Source: Mucilaginibacter phyllosphaerae (GTDB lineage: Bacteria; Bacteroidota; Bacteroidia; Sphingobacteriales; Sphingobacteriaceae). From it: a stretch of 64,000 nucleotides of DNA. The position numbers and the translations under genes are program-made. The notes beneath the pieces are model-generated. The model had not been told where the DNA came from. It worked only from the letters and a program-made list of their open reading frames with translations, and did not search any database. Positions 36,193 through 43,969 of the stretch are shown piece after piece (the stretch's first letter is position 1; each line of letters opens with the position of its first letter). The DNA lies in NCBI RefSeq assembly GCF_004378255.1, contig NZ_SNQG01000001.1:806001-870000 (forward strand), written 5' to 3'.

Positions 36193-37485
36193 TTAAAGCT
36201 TTACAACCTTCATCCGGGGGGATAAAAAATGCATTATTAGCCAGGCCAGCAAATAGGCTAAACCGCAAATAGTGAAAATAATATTATACCCTGCGGTGAT
36301 GTTGCCTGCCTCCTTATAATTTTCCAGCACCCAGCCCACTAAAAACGGGAACAGGATGCCCCCTACCGAACCGGCCATCCCGCCGATACCCACCACCGAG
36401 CTTACCGCCCGTTTAGGGAACATATCTGATGCTGTGGTGAGTACATTGGCGCTCCAGGCCTGGTGTGCCGCGGCTGCCAGGCTGATCAAAGCTACCGCCT
36501 GCCAGATGTTGGTGGCAAAACGCGCCCCCATAATAGGCACCACGCAAATAGCCACAATAAACATGGTTGTTTTACGGGCCCGGAAAACCGTCCACCCGCG
36601 TTTGATAAAGTACGACGACAGGTAGCCGCCGCCAACGCTGCCAATAGTGGTTGCCGTGTAAACAATTACCAGCGGCAGGCTGGGCTTGGTCAGGTCGAGC
36701 TTAAAGGTGCTGGCAAAGTACGAGGGAAGCCAGTACAGGAAAAACCACCAGATCGGGTCGGTTAAGAACTTACCGAAAAAGAATGCCCAGGTTTGCCTGA
36801 TACTAAAAAGCTTAAGCCATTTTACCTTGTCCTGCGGAATGGTATCGGCAACGATGATCTCGTCGGTATCGCTGTTGATGTGTTCCAGTTCGGCAGCGTT
36901 TATTTTTTGGTGGCGGGATGGTATTTCGTAAAAGATCCACCAAAATATCAGCCATATAAAACCGATGGCGCCGGTAAGTATAAACGCCATTTGCCAGCCG
37001 TAAATACCTAATATCCAGGGCACCATTACAGGCGCCACCACGGCCCCTATATTTGCCCCCGAGTTGAAAACCCCCGTAGCCAAAGCCCGCTCTTTTTTAG
37101 GGAACCACTCGGCAACCACTTTTATAGCCGCAGGGAAATTGCCCGATTCGCCCAGGCCCAGGGTGGCCCTTACCACGCCAAAACCCAGGGTTGACCGTAC
37201 AATGCCATGCAGCATAGCGCCTATGCTCCACACAATAAGCGATATGGTATAACCAAGCTTGGTGCCCAGCTTATCTATTAAACGGCCAAAGCCCAGCAGC
37301 CCAACCGCATAAGCCGCCTGAAAGATCATCACCATATGGCTGTAATCCTCCTCCGTCCACTTAAAATCCTTCTCCAGCGTGGGCTTCAGAAAACCTATCA
37401 CCTGCCTGTCCAGGTAATTGATGGTGGTGGCAAAAAACAGCAGGGTTACTACTGTCCAGCGGTAATTGGTTCTTTTTGCGGTCAT
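36193..37485 (-). CDS. exuT: MFS hexuronate transporter (ExuT-like)
   Basis: Inner-membrane symporter of the ACS family (anion:cation symporters), expected to import galacturonate or glucuronate. The 430-aa protein has 12 predicted helices. It starts TAKRTNYRWTVVTLLFFATT, which is typical for ExuT-like proteins, and continues INYLDRQVIGFLKPTL (the family NYxDR pattern). The motif GFGRLIDKLGTKLGY is in loop 2-3, and helix 4 carries RATLGLGESGNFPAAIKVVA. Context with mannonate oxidoreductase, KduI and UxuA supports a uronate substrate. It is preceded by the SDR gene with a 114-bp gap. Confidence 0.88.
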   Translation of the reverse strand: MTAKRTNYRWTVVTLLFFATTINYLDRQVIGFLKPTLEKDFKWTEEDYSHMVMIFQAAYAVGLLGFGRLIDKLGTKLGYTISLIVWSIGAMLHGIVRSTLGFGVVRATLGLGESGNFPAAIKVVAEWFPKKERALATGVFNSGANIGAVVAPVMVPWILGIYGWQMAFILTGAIGFIWLIFWWIFYEIPSRHQKINAAELEHINSDTDEIIVADTIPQDKVKWLKLFSIRQTWAFFFGKFLTDPIWWFFLYWLPSYFASTFKLDLTKPSLPLVIVYTATTIGSVGGGYLSSYFIKRGWTVFRARKTTMFIVAICVVPIMGARFATNIWQAVALISLAAAAHQAWSANVLTTASDMFPKRAVSSVVGIGGMAGSVGGILFPFLVGWVLENYKEAGNITAGYNIIFTICGLAYLLAWLIMHFLSPRMKVVKL

Positions 37486-37599
37486 TTATTGGTTATAACA
37501 TGGCCGGGGCACAATGCCCCGGCTCAATCACATACATCATTAACTTTAATACAAGTACGTTATCGGCAAAGCCGCAAAATATGTTTTGCAGGGCACTTA

Positions 37600-38415
37600 T
37601 TATACCCCGCCGAATATCGAGAAACCGCCATCAACACATAGCATAGAACCGGTTACAAATGCCGATGCATCGCTTAACAGCCAAACCAGTGCACCTATCA
37701 GTTCATCGGGGTTACCAAAGCGTTTAAAAGGTGTTTGCCTGATGGCCAGTTCGCCTCTTTGCGTGTAGCCGCCGTCCGGCGTGGTAAGCAAGTTACGGTT
37801 TTGCTCGGTCAGGAAAAAGCCGGGGGCAAGGGCATTCATCCGGATGGCGTCGCCATAGCGGTTGGCCAGTTCAACAGCAAACCACTGGTTATAGCAATCA
37901 ACCGCGGCTTTGCCCATATTGTAACCCAGCACCTTGGTAATAGCGCGTTTAGAATTCATGGAAGAGATATTTACAATACTGCCCCTGCCTGTTTTGGCAA
38001 TGGCCTCGCCAAAAACCTGCGTGGGTAACAAGGTGCCCCAAAGGTTTACTTCCATCACCTTTTTCATCCCATCCAAATTCATGGCAAATATATCTTCATC
38101 GGGTTGCAGCACCCCCTGCGGCATATTACCGCCGGCGCCGTTCACCAGGCCATCCAGCCGCCCAAAGCGGTTAAGCAGGGCTTGTTTGGCAGCCTGCAGT
38201 TCGGCCTCGTTCAATACATCGGCAACCAGGGCAATGGCCTGCCCGCCATTTTTATTGATGGCATCGGCGCGCTCTTCGGCTATTTGCCTGTTGCGGCCTA
38301 AAATACCTACGGCGCCACCCGCCTCTACAATACCGTTTACAAACGAGTTGCCCAATATGCCGGTGCCGCCTGTTACGATGATCACTTTACCTTTTAACGA
38401 AAAATTATTATCCAT
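37600..38415 (-). CDS. uxuB: SDR-type D-mannonate oxidoreductase (fructuronate reductase)
   Basis: NAD(P)-dependent reductase that interconverts D-fructuronate and D-mannonate. The Rossmann loop is VIIVTGGTGILGNSFVNGI, the active site is NISSMNSKRAI with Tyr/Lys in GYNMGKAAVD, and the C terminus FVTGSMLCVDGGFSIFGGV is family-typical. The length (271 aa) and the GTGILGNSFV loop resemble B. subtilis YjmF-type UxuB rather than KduD, which usually begins with a TGCDTGLGQ loop. It lies 12 bp after kduI, in the row with the transporter. The fructuronate route is completed by uxuA at 40158. The symbol is used in the Bacillus sense. Confidence 0.82.
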   Translation of the reverse strand: MDNNFSLKGKVIIVTGGTGILGNSFVNGIVEAGGAVGILGRNRQIAEERADAINKNGGQAIALVADVLNEAELQAAKQALLNRFGRLDGLVNGAGGNMPQGVLQPDEDIFAMNLDGMKKVMEVNLWGTLLPTQVFGEAIAKTGRGSIVNISSMNSKRAITKVLGYNMGKAAVDCYNQWFAVELANRYGDAIRMNALAPGFFLTEQNRNLLTTPDGGYTQRGELAIRQTPFKRFGNPDELIGALVWLLSDASAFVTGSMLCVDGGFSIFGGV

Positions 38416-38427
38416 ATCTATTTTTAC

Positions 38428-39258
38428 TTACCTGATGTTTTCAATTTTTATTGCGTCCATATCTGTATAATCCAGGTTTTCGCCACCCATGCCCCATATA
38501 AAGCTGTAGTTGCCTGTGCCCGCGCCGGAGTGCATGCTCCAGGGTGGCGATACTACCGCTTCGTAGTTATCTATTAACAGATGCCTGGTTTGGCTTTCTT
38601 CGCCCATTAAATGAAATACCCTTTGCCCTGCGGGGATATCAAAGTAAAAATAGGCTTCCATGCGGCGGCCGTGCACGTGGGGCGGCATGGTATTCCAAAC
38701 GCTGCCCGGGTGTAAAATGGTAAGGCCCATTACCAGCTGGCAGCTTGGGATGCCTGCCGCATGAATGTATTTATTAATGGTGCGCTTGTTGGCTGTTTCG
38801 GCAGCCCCGGCTTCTACCTTTTCTGCCTGCTCAATGGTCATCAGTACCGTTGGGTAGGTTTGATGCGCAGGTGCCGACAGCAGGTAAAAAACCGGCGCGG
38901 CAGCGGCATCTGCGGCAGCAAAAGTTATTTGCTTGGCGCCTTTACCAATGTACAGGCAATCCAGTTTTTTTAAGTTATACGCCTGCCCGTCAACCGTAAT
39001 TGTACCATCGCCTGCAACGTTAATGATGCCCATCTCGCGCCGCTCTAAAAAGTAAGCGGCTTTCAGGTTATCATAAGTATCCAGCGTTAACGTTTGGCTC
39101 ACCGGGTGCGCAACGCCCGCAACAATGCGGTCATAATGGGTATAAACACAATTTACCGCATCGGGCTGTACCAGTTTATCCAATAAAAACCGCTCGCGGA
39201 TCTGTTCTGTATGATAGTTTTTAAGATCATCAGGGTGCACACTGTGTATTACTCTCAA
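38428..39258 (-). CDS. kduI: 5-dehydro-4-deoxy-D-glucuronate isomerase
   Basis: Cupin-type zinc isomerase that converts 4-deoxy-L-threo-5-hexosulose uronate, the unsaturated end product of pectin or uronan cleavage, into DKII. The zinc-site motif is TMPPHVHGRRMEAYFYFD, and YIGKGAKQITFA, ERREMGIINVAGDGTITVDG and FIWGMGGENLDYTDMDA match KduI. I favour a TTG start at 39258 (276 aa), because residues from RVIHSVHP align with the E. coli N terminus (278 aa). A promoter -7 element TACTTTTG lies at 39320-39327, so a start at the ATG 39318 would coincide with the transcription start. The longest ATG frame would end at 39318 (296 aa). Confidence 0.9.
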   Translation of the reverse strand: MRVIHSVHPDDLKNYHTEQIRERFLLDKLVQPDAVNCVYTHYDRIVAGVAHPVSQTLTLDTYDNLKAAYFLERREMGIINVAGDGTITVDGQAYNLKKLDCLYIGKGAKQITFAAADAAAAPVFYLLSAPAHQTYPTVLMTIEQAEKVEAGAAETANKRTINKYIHAAGIPSCQLVMGLTILHPGSVWNTMPPHVHGRRMEAYFYFDIPAGQRVFHLMGEESQTRHLLIDNYEAVVSPPWSMHSGAGTGNYSFIWGMGGENLDYTDMDAIKIENIR

Positions 39259-39319
39259 AACAAGAAATTTTTTGGTTAAACTATAATTGTCAACAAGTCT
39301 ACAATTATGCTGCATCAAT

Positions 39320-39350
39320 CAAAAGTAAACAGCAGCTTATTTTTACGCAA
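39320..39350 (-). promoter_or_regulatory. Predicted kduI promoter overlapping an operator arm
   Basis: Reading the minus strand, TTG (39350-39348) is followed after 20 nt by TACTTTTG (39327-39320), close to the Bacteroidota consensus. The TTG lies within the left arm of the 16-bp inverted repeat, so a bound regulator would block the -33 element. Confidence 0.55.
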
Positions 39351-39398
39351 ACGTTATCGAAGCGGGCAGTATCCGCCTGTAACGATAACGTTTGCGTA
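39344..39398. promoter_or_regulatory. 16-bp inverted repeat, candidate LacI operator pair of the uronate locus
   Basis: TACGCAAACGTTATCG (39344-39359) is repeated as its exact complement CGATAACGTTTGCGTA (39383-39398), separated by 23 bp. Each arm holds an AACGTT core similar to LacI-family operators. The repeat lies in the control region between divergent kduI and yhcH, about two helical turns between arm edges, which would suit two dimers side by side. The local LacI protein (34319-35368) is the likely binder. Confidence 0.72.
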
Positions 39399-39437
39399 GA
39401 AATACCGGTTACAGAAAGCCATTTTAAACATATTAAC

Positions 39438-39466
39438 TTGTAATATTGAGTAGTTATATACCTTCG
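39438..39466 (+). promoter_or_regulatory. Probable promoter of the yhcH-uxuA operon
   Basis: TTG at 39438-39440 and TACCTTCG at 39459-39466 are separated by 18 nt, near to consensus. It lies about 40 bp beyond the right operator arm and 48 bp before the start codon. Confidence 0.45.
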
Positions 39467-39513
39467 GATCTCGTTCCCGGCAACATGGCCGTTAAATTAA
39501 CCGATCAATTACA

Positions 39514-40137
39514 ATGAAGACTAAACGCTTATTGCAGTTAACGATAGCTGTTATTACTTTTATAGCGATGAAAAATACAGCAATAGCACAAAACACACCC
39601 GAGGGCAGCCACAGCGCGCAAACCGTACAAAACTGGTTTAATAGCGATGAATGGAAAAATGGCCTTAAACTGAATGCCGATCCATCTGTAAACACAGCCG
39701 AATTTTATAAACAATACCATAACAATAAGCAGGTTTGGGATAAGGCCTTTTTATTTTTGAAGGATACCAACCTGGAAACCATAGGCACCGGCAAGCACCC
39801 CATTGATGGCGACAATGCCTACGCTATTGTGACCGAGGCCCCCTCAAAAGCATTGGAACAGGCCGGATGGGAATCGCACCGGAAATACATCGACCTGCAA
39901 TATGTAATAAAAGGCCGGGAGCGGATAGATGTGGTTAACCTGATCGATGCTACGGTTACCAAACCTTATGACGAGGAACACGACTATGCCAATTACCAGG
40001 CAGAAGGTACTGCGCACATTGCCCAACCAGGCACTTTTTACCTTTTCTTTCCGCAGGATGTGCACCGCCCTAACATTAAAGTAACAGGGTACGATACCGT
40101 TAAAAAAATAGTAGTTAAAATTAAAGTGGCCAACTAA
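39514..40137 (+). CDS. Exported YhcH/YjgK/YiaL family (DUF386) protein
   Basis: Cupin-like protein of the YhcH/YjgK/YiaL family, whose members are implicated in sugar-acid or sialic-acid metabolism. The conserved block is ESHRKYIDLQYVIKGRERID, followed by AQPGTFYLFFPQDVHRPNI. The usual cytoplasmic members are about 150 aa; this one is 207 aa because it carries a signal peptide (residues 1-26, MKTKRLLQLTIAVITFIAMK onwards) and about 35 additional residues. It is followed after 20 bp by uxuA and so belongs to the uronate locus. Placement in the periplasm suggests a mutarotase- or isomerase-like role before transport, but that is inference. Confidence 0.85.
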   Translation: MKTKRLLQLTIAVITFIAMKNTAIAQNTPEGSHSAQTVQNWFNSDEWKNGLKLNADPSVNTAEFYKQYHNNKQVWDKAFLFLKDTNLETIGTGKHPIDGDNAYAIVTEAPSKALEQAGWESHRKYIDLQYVIKGRERIDVVNLIDATVTKPYDEEHDYANYQAEGTAHIAQPGTFYLFFPQDVHRPNIKVTGYDTVKKIVVKIKVAN

Positions 40138-40157
40138 CAGCCCGATAATTAAAATAC

Positions 40158-41345
40158 ATGAGTTTAGAACAAACATGGCGCTGGTACGGCCCTAATGACC
40201 CGGTGAGTTTAGCCGATGCCAAACAGGCCGGCGCTACCGGCATTGTAACCGCCCTGCACCACATCCCCAACGGCGAAGTTTGGCCGGTAAACGAGATATT
40301 GAAAAGAAAACAGCTGATTGAGGATGCCGGGTTAACATGGGCGGTAATTGAAAGTGTGCCGGTACACGAGGATATTAAAAAACGCAGCGGCAACTATCAG
40401 CAATACCTGGCCAATTACCGCCAAAGCTTACTTAATATTGGCCAATGCGGTTTAAGTATTGTGTGCTACAACTTTATGCCCATACTGGACTGGACCCGCA
40501 CCGACCTGGATTACCCCATGCCCGATGGATCTACTGCGTTAAGGTTTGATACCGCCGCTTTCGCCGCTTTCGACTTGTTTATTTTAAACCGGCCGGGTGC
40601 AGCAGGTGATTATGCCGAGCCGCTAAAACAACGCGCAAAGGCTTACTATGATAACCTGAACGAGATAGACCAGCAGCAACTGGTTAAAAACATTATAGCC
40701 GGGCTGCCGGGATCTGAAGAGGGCTACACCACAGCGCAATTTTTACAGATGCTGGCCTCTTATGTTGATATTGATACCAAAACGCTCAAAAGCAACCTCA
40801 CCTACTTTTTACAACAGGTGATCCCTGCGGCAGAAGAGGCAGGTGTACTGATGTGCATCCACCCGGATGACCCGCCCTACCCCATCCTGGGGCTGCCCCG
40901 TGTGGTAAGCAACGAGCAGGATATACAGGATATTTACAACGCCGTAAACAGCCACAGCAACGGGCTTACCTTTTGTACAGGATCATTTGGGGTGATAGCC
41001 GGTAACGACTTGCCCGGCATGGTAAAGCGCCTGGGCAACCGCATCCACTTCATCCACCTGCGCAGCACTAAACGGGATGAGGACGGCAATTTTTACGAAG
41101 CCGACCATCTTACAGGAGACGTAGATATGTATGCCGTTGTAAAAGCCTTACTGGAAGAGCAGCAAAAAAGAACTGCCAATGGCCGCAAAGACATCAGCAT
41201 GCCTTTCCGCCCGGACCATGGGCATAAAATGCTGGACGACCTGCATAAAAAAACAAACCCGGGCTATTCTGCCATTGGCCGCTTACGTGGCCTGGCCGAA
41301 CTGCGCGGATTGGAGCTGGGCATTAAAAGATCATTCAATTATTAG
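40158..41345 (+). CDS. uxuA: Mannonate dehydratase
   Basis: TIM-barrel enzyme that dehydrates D-mannonate to 2-keto-3-deoxygluconate. The 395-aa protein begins [20 protein letters not shown], typical of UxuA. Metal-site regions are [50 protein letters not shown] (with the His ligand) and [15 protein letters not shown]. The length is as in E. coli UxuA. It is the second gene of the rightward uronate operon and shares the control region with kduI and mannonate oxidoreductase. The KDG kinase and aldolase that follow in the pathway are not in this window. Confidence 0.96.
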   Translation: MSLEQTWRWYGPNDPVSLADAKQAGATGIVTALHHIPNGEVWPVNEILKRKQLIEDAGLTWAVIESVPVHEDIKKRSGNYQQYLANYRQSLLNIGQCGLSIVCYNFMPILDWTRTDLDYPMPDGSTALRFDTAAFAAFDLFILNRPGAAGDYAEPLKQRAKAYYDNLNEIDQQQLVKNIIAGLPGSEEGYTTAQFLQMLASYVDIDTKTLKSNLTYFLQQVIPAAEEAGVLMCIHPDDPPYPILGLPRVVSNEQDIQDIYNAVNSHSNGLTFCTGSFGVIAGNDLPGMVKRLGNRIHFIHLRSTKRDEDGNFYEADHLTGDVDMYAVVKALLEEQQKRTANGRKDISMPFRPDHGHKMLDDLHKKTNPGYSAIGRLRGLAELRGLELGIKRSFNY

Positions 41346-41621
41346 TACGGATACACTATTGCACAATTTTGGCTGGTTGCATGGCCAGGCTATTTTACCG
41401 ATAAATAGTGCAATAGTGCTGATGAATGTCAACACGATGCACCAATTTTCGCAAAGCTTAGAAGTATCGTTAATATTTACGTTTACACCTGAATGTGAAC
41501 CTGTTACACAACTTATTGTGCATTTTATGAGAAGATAAAACGTGGCTTTAATATGTAAGTTTGATATTAACCAATAGGCAATAAATGCCATCAAACTTAA
41601 ATATTACTAAATAATAAAGCC

Positions 41622-42587
41622 ATGAGAACAAAATTTTTACCCTTTTGTGCAGTTGTAACACTTACTGTGCTTTTCTCCTGCAAAAAAAACGAAACCAAAG
41701 AAATAGCCCGCGTTTCGGTAGCCGACCAGGAACAGGATACCATCCCCGCTTCGCAGCTTAATATGAACGACATTAATTTTTTGCAGTTAGCCGCAGCCGG
41801 TAGCTATAAAGTAATTGCAGGTAAATATAATGCAAGCGCACAGGTAGACGGGAATGGCAGTAATGCCAGGTTTTTAGAATCCAGCGGCATTTTTGTTAAC
41901 ACCGACGGATCATTATTAGTTGCAGATTTAAGCGGTGATATACGTAAGATACAGCACGATACCGTAGTTACAAGTATCCATTTCCCCGAAGACCCGGACG
42001 GCTTTTCTTATTTTGGCGGGAGTGATATAGCGGCAACAACGGATGGATCCATAATGGTTGTTGGCGAACATGAATACTGGCTTTACACCAACGGTGTGCC
42101 ACACTATCATGGTGTTGATAGCCATGACGAAATAGGCCTTGGAGTTGACAGGGACCCAAGCGGTAAATTCTTTTGGTATTCGGATTTTACGTCCCTGCGC
42201 GCAGTAAAGCCAAATGGCGAGGATGTACCAACCAAACCTTTATATACCGAGATAGGCGGCTTTAACGCATTAAGCGCCAGTAACAACGGCGTTAAGTATT
42301 TTGCATCAAACAGCCAGGTTTATAAATACACTAAGTCGGGTGTATCTGCACAGATCTTCAAAAATTTCACCTTTAGCAACATTGGGAGTTTAGCAAGCAC
42401 AAGGGATGGCTTTAAAGTGTACATTGTGGATGCCGGCGAAATAAAAATGATCAGTAACAATTCTAAATATCCGCAAACTATAAAAACCATATTATCTGGC
42501 GCGCAAGTTGGCTCCATCGCTTTATCAAACAGCGAAAAGTACTTGTATTTTACTACACATAATACGGTGAACAAGTTAAAACTTTAA
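41622..42587 (+). CDS. NHL/beta-propeller-like lipoprotein of unknown function
   Basis: Lipoprotein of 321 aa with lipobox VLFSC (Cys20). The mature protein contains repeats such as NARFLESSGIFVNTDGSLLVA, GGSDIAATTDGSIMVVGEHE and LGVDRDPSGKFFWYSDFT that look like NHL or SMP-30-like propeller blades. No catalytic motif is recognised. It stands alone behind a 276-bp AT-rich gap after uxuA and is followed by a strong terminator. It could bind a ligand or protein at the cell surface. The relation to the uronate locus is not clear. Confidence 0.7.
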   Translation: MRTKFLPFCAVVTLTVLFSCKKNETKEIARVSVADQEQDTIPASQLNMNDINFLQLAAAGSYKVIAGKYNASAQVDGNGSNARFLESSGIFVNTDGSLLVADLSGDIRKIQHDTVVTSIHFPEDPDGFSYFGGSDIAATTDGSIMVVGEHEYWLYTNGVPHYHGVDSHDEIGLGVDRDPSGKFFWYSDFTSLRAVKPNGEDVPTKPLYTEIGGFNALSASNNGVKYFASNSQVYKYTKSGVSAQIFKNFTFSNIGSLASTRDGFKVYIVDAGEIKMISNNSKYPQTIKTILSGAQVGSIALSNSEKYLYFTTHNTVNKLKL

Positions 42588-42624
42588 ACCCGGTATAACC
42601 GGCTACTTTTAAGATCTGCCATTT

Positions 42625-42662
42625 AACAAAGCCCTTACCGTACATCCGGCAAGGGCTTTGTT
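42625..42662. terminator. Intrinsic terminator (bidirectional) after the propeller lipoprotein
   Basis: AACAAAGCCCTTACCG and CGGCAAGGGCTTTGTT form a near-perfect stem around a short loop, between the lipoprotein gene and the oppositely oriented tRNA-Gln. Confidence 0.85.
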
Positions 42663-42741
42663 AATTAATTTCACGTTGGTTACCAACCTCAAAAATTAAA
42701 AAGGGGGCAAACGAGAATCTTTCTCACTTGCCCCTTAAAGG

Positions 42742-42812
42742 TTTTCCTGAATGGATTCGAACCACTACTAACAGAGTCAGAGTCTGGTGTGCTACCGTTA
42801 CACTACAGGAAA
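42742..42812 (-). tRNA. tRNA-Gln (anticodon CTG)
   Basis: Read on the minus strand, the acceptor stem TTTCCTG pairs with CAGGAAA. The anticodon loop is CTCTGAC, with CTG at positions 34-36, in a stem closed by AGA/TCT. The T arm contains the normal GGTTCGAATCC. The encoded 3' end does not include a complete CCA. The CTG anticodon would read the CAG codon. Confidence 0.9.
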
Positions 42813-42896
42813 AAATATCGGTATCAATATGCTGCAAAAGTAAAACTTTGATGGATTACTGCAAGGATAGATTTTTTAATTTTACAGTAAAAAGGC

Positions 42897-43862
42897 TTAG
42901 TGCATCAGCCAAAGTGTTAGCAATATCAACAGCTTTTTATAAAAGCCAAACGTTAAGAAGAAAAATATCTGTGCTATAAAATAGGTTTTAACCAAGGTAA
43001 CCGCTTTTATTTCTTCCGGAAATAACCGCCTGAAGGCTATGAAAAGATATGGGATCCATAGCAGCATATTCACAAACAAAAAAGGATCTGAAAACAGGAA
43101 CTGACTTACAGGCGCTATAGGTGTTTCAAAAAACAAGTAGGTAAATGGCCGCCAAATTGGTATTTTAAATTTATAAATAAATAAGGATGATACCGAGTAC
43201 GTAATTAATTGATAAGCTAAAAAATGGGCGGCAAAAATAAGCGAAAAAGAAAAATATTTAAATTTGCGAACATTAAATAAGTACACAATCCCGCCAAAAA
43301 GCGGCACAAGCAGCAATAAAAACGATTTTGAATAGATCCGGCTGTTTATCAAAAAATGATCTTCTAATTCTTGCGGAGATAAATGAGTTTTCTCAAATTT
43401 TTCGTCGGTTACTTTTCCAATATATTGTACTACAGCAGTATCTACCGGGGCAAGTTTTTTTAATAAGGGATAATCGCTCAAGTGGTTGTAATGCTCGTCG
43501 CCAAGTCCGGGGGTGTAATCGGTAGTTGGGGCAAAATGCAAAATTATAAAGAACAAAACGTTGGCCAGTAAAAACAACTGCACCGGCTTGGCATATTTCA
43601 CCCTTGCGCCGCGCATATTCTCATGAGTTAAAAAACCGGGTTTGGCAAACAGGTATTTTAACGACCGCAAAAACTTACCGTCCAAGTGGGTAAACATATC
43701 CAGCGTATGCGCCAGGAATTTTTTAATGGTGAAGTCGGATTCGTGAAAGGCCTTTTCGCCGCAATTGAAACAATATCTGCCGTTAAAAGCCGTATTGCAC
43801 GACGGGCAATGATGCTCCGTTTTTGTAACAGGATGTTGGGGTTTGGTGTGGTGCTTCTGCAT
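42897..43862 (-). CDS. DUF3667 domain membrane protein
   Basis: A 321-aa membrane protein with an N-terminal zinc ribbon (CPSCNTAFNGRYCFNCGEKA, two CxxC pairs) followed by the DUF3667 pattern (FTHLDGKFLRSLKYLFAKPG, then RGARVKYAKPVQLFLLANVL). Four to five membrane helices make up the C-terminal two thirds. DUF3667 is common in Bacteroidota and has no known function. It lies between tRNA-Gln and the DUF5916 gene, with a separate transcription unit on either side. Confidence 0.88.
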   Translation of the reverse strand: MQKHHTKPQHPVTKTEHHCPSCNTAFNGRYCFNCGEKAFHESDFTIKKFLAHTLDMFTHLDGKFLRSLKYLFAKPGFLTHENMRGARVKYAKPVQLFLLANVLFFIILHFAPTTDYTPGLGDEHYNHLSDYPLLKKLAPVDTAVVQYIGKVTDEKFEKTHLSPQELEDHFLINSRIYSKSFLLLLVPLFGGIVYLFNVRKFKYFSFSLIFAAHFLAYQLITYSVSSLFIYKFKIPIWRPFTYLFFETPIAPVSQFLFSDPFLFVNMLLWIPYLFIAFRRLFPEEIKAVTLVKTYFIAQIFFFLTFGFYKKLLILLTLWLMH

Positions 43863-43969
43863 CTACAACAAATATAAATTTTAGCCGCTGAATTTATTAC
43901 CCGGAATGCAGGTTTACACAAAAATAATATTGAGCCGTAATTGGATAGTTTTTTCAGATTGGTTAAGTA

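Noticed and set aside
37600..38415. Assignment of the SDR as KduD (2-deoxy-D-gluconate dehydrogenase)
   Set aside because: The nucleotide-binding loop and length fit the YjmF/UxuB-like SDR better, and uxuA is the neighbour; KduD is still possible biochemically.
41472..41490. Half-operator-like ATTTACGTTTACAC upstream of the propeller lipoprotein
   Set aside because: Only one half matches the LacI-type palindrome; the other half does not.
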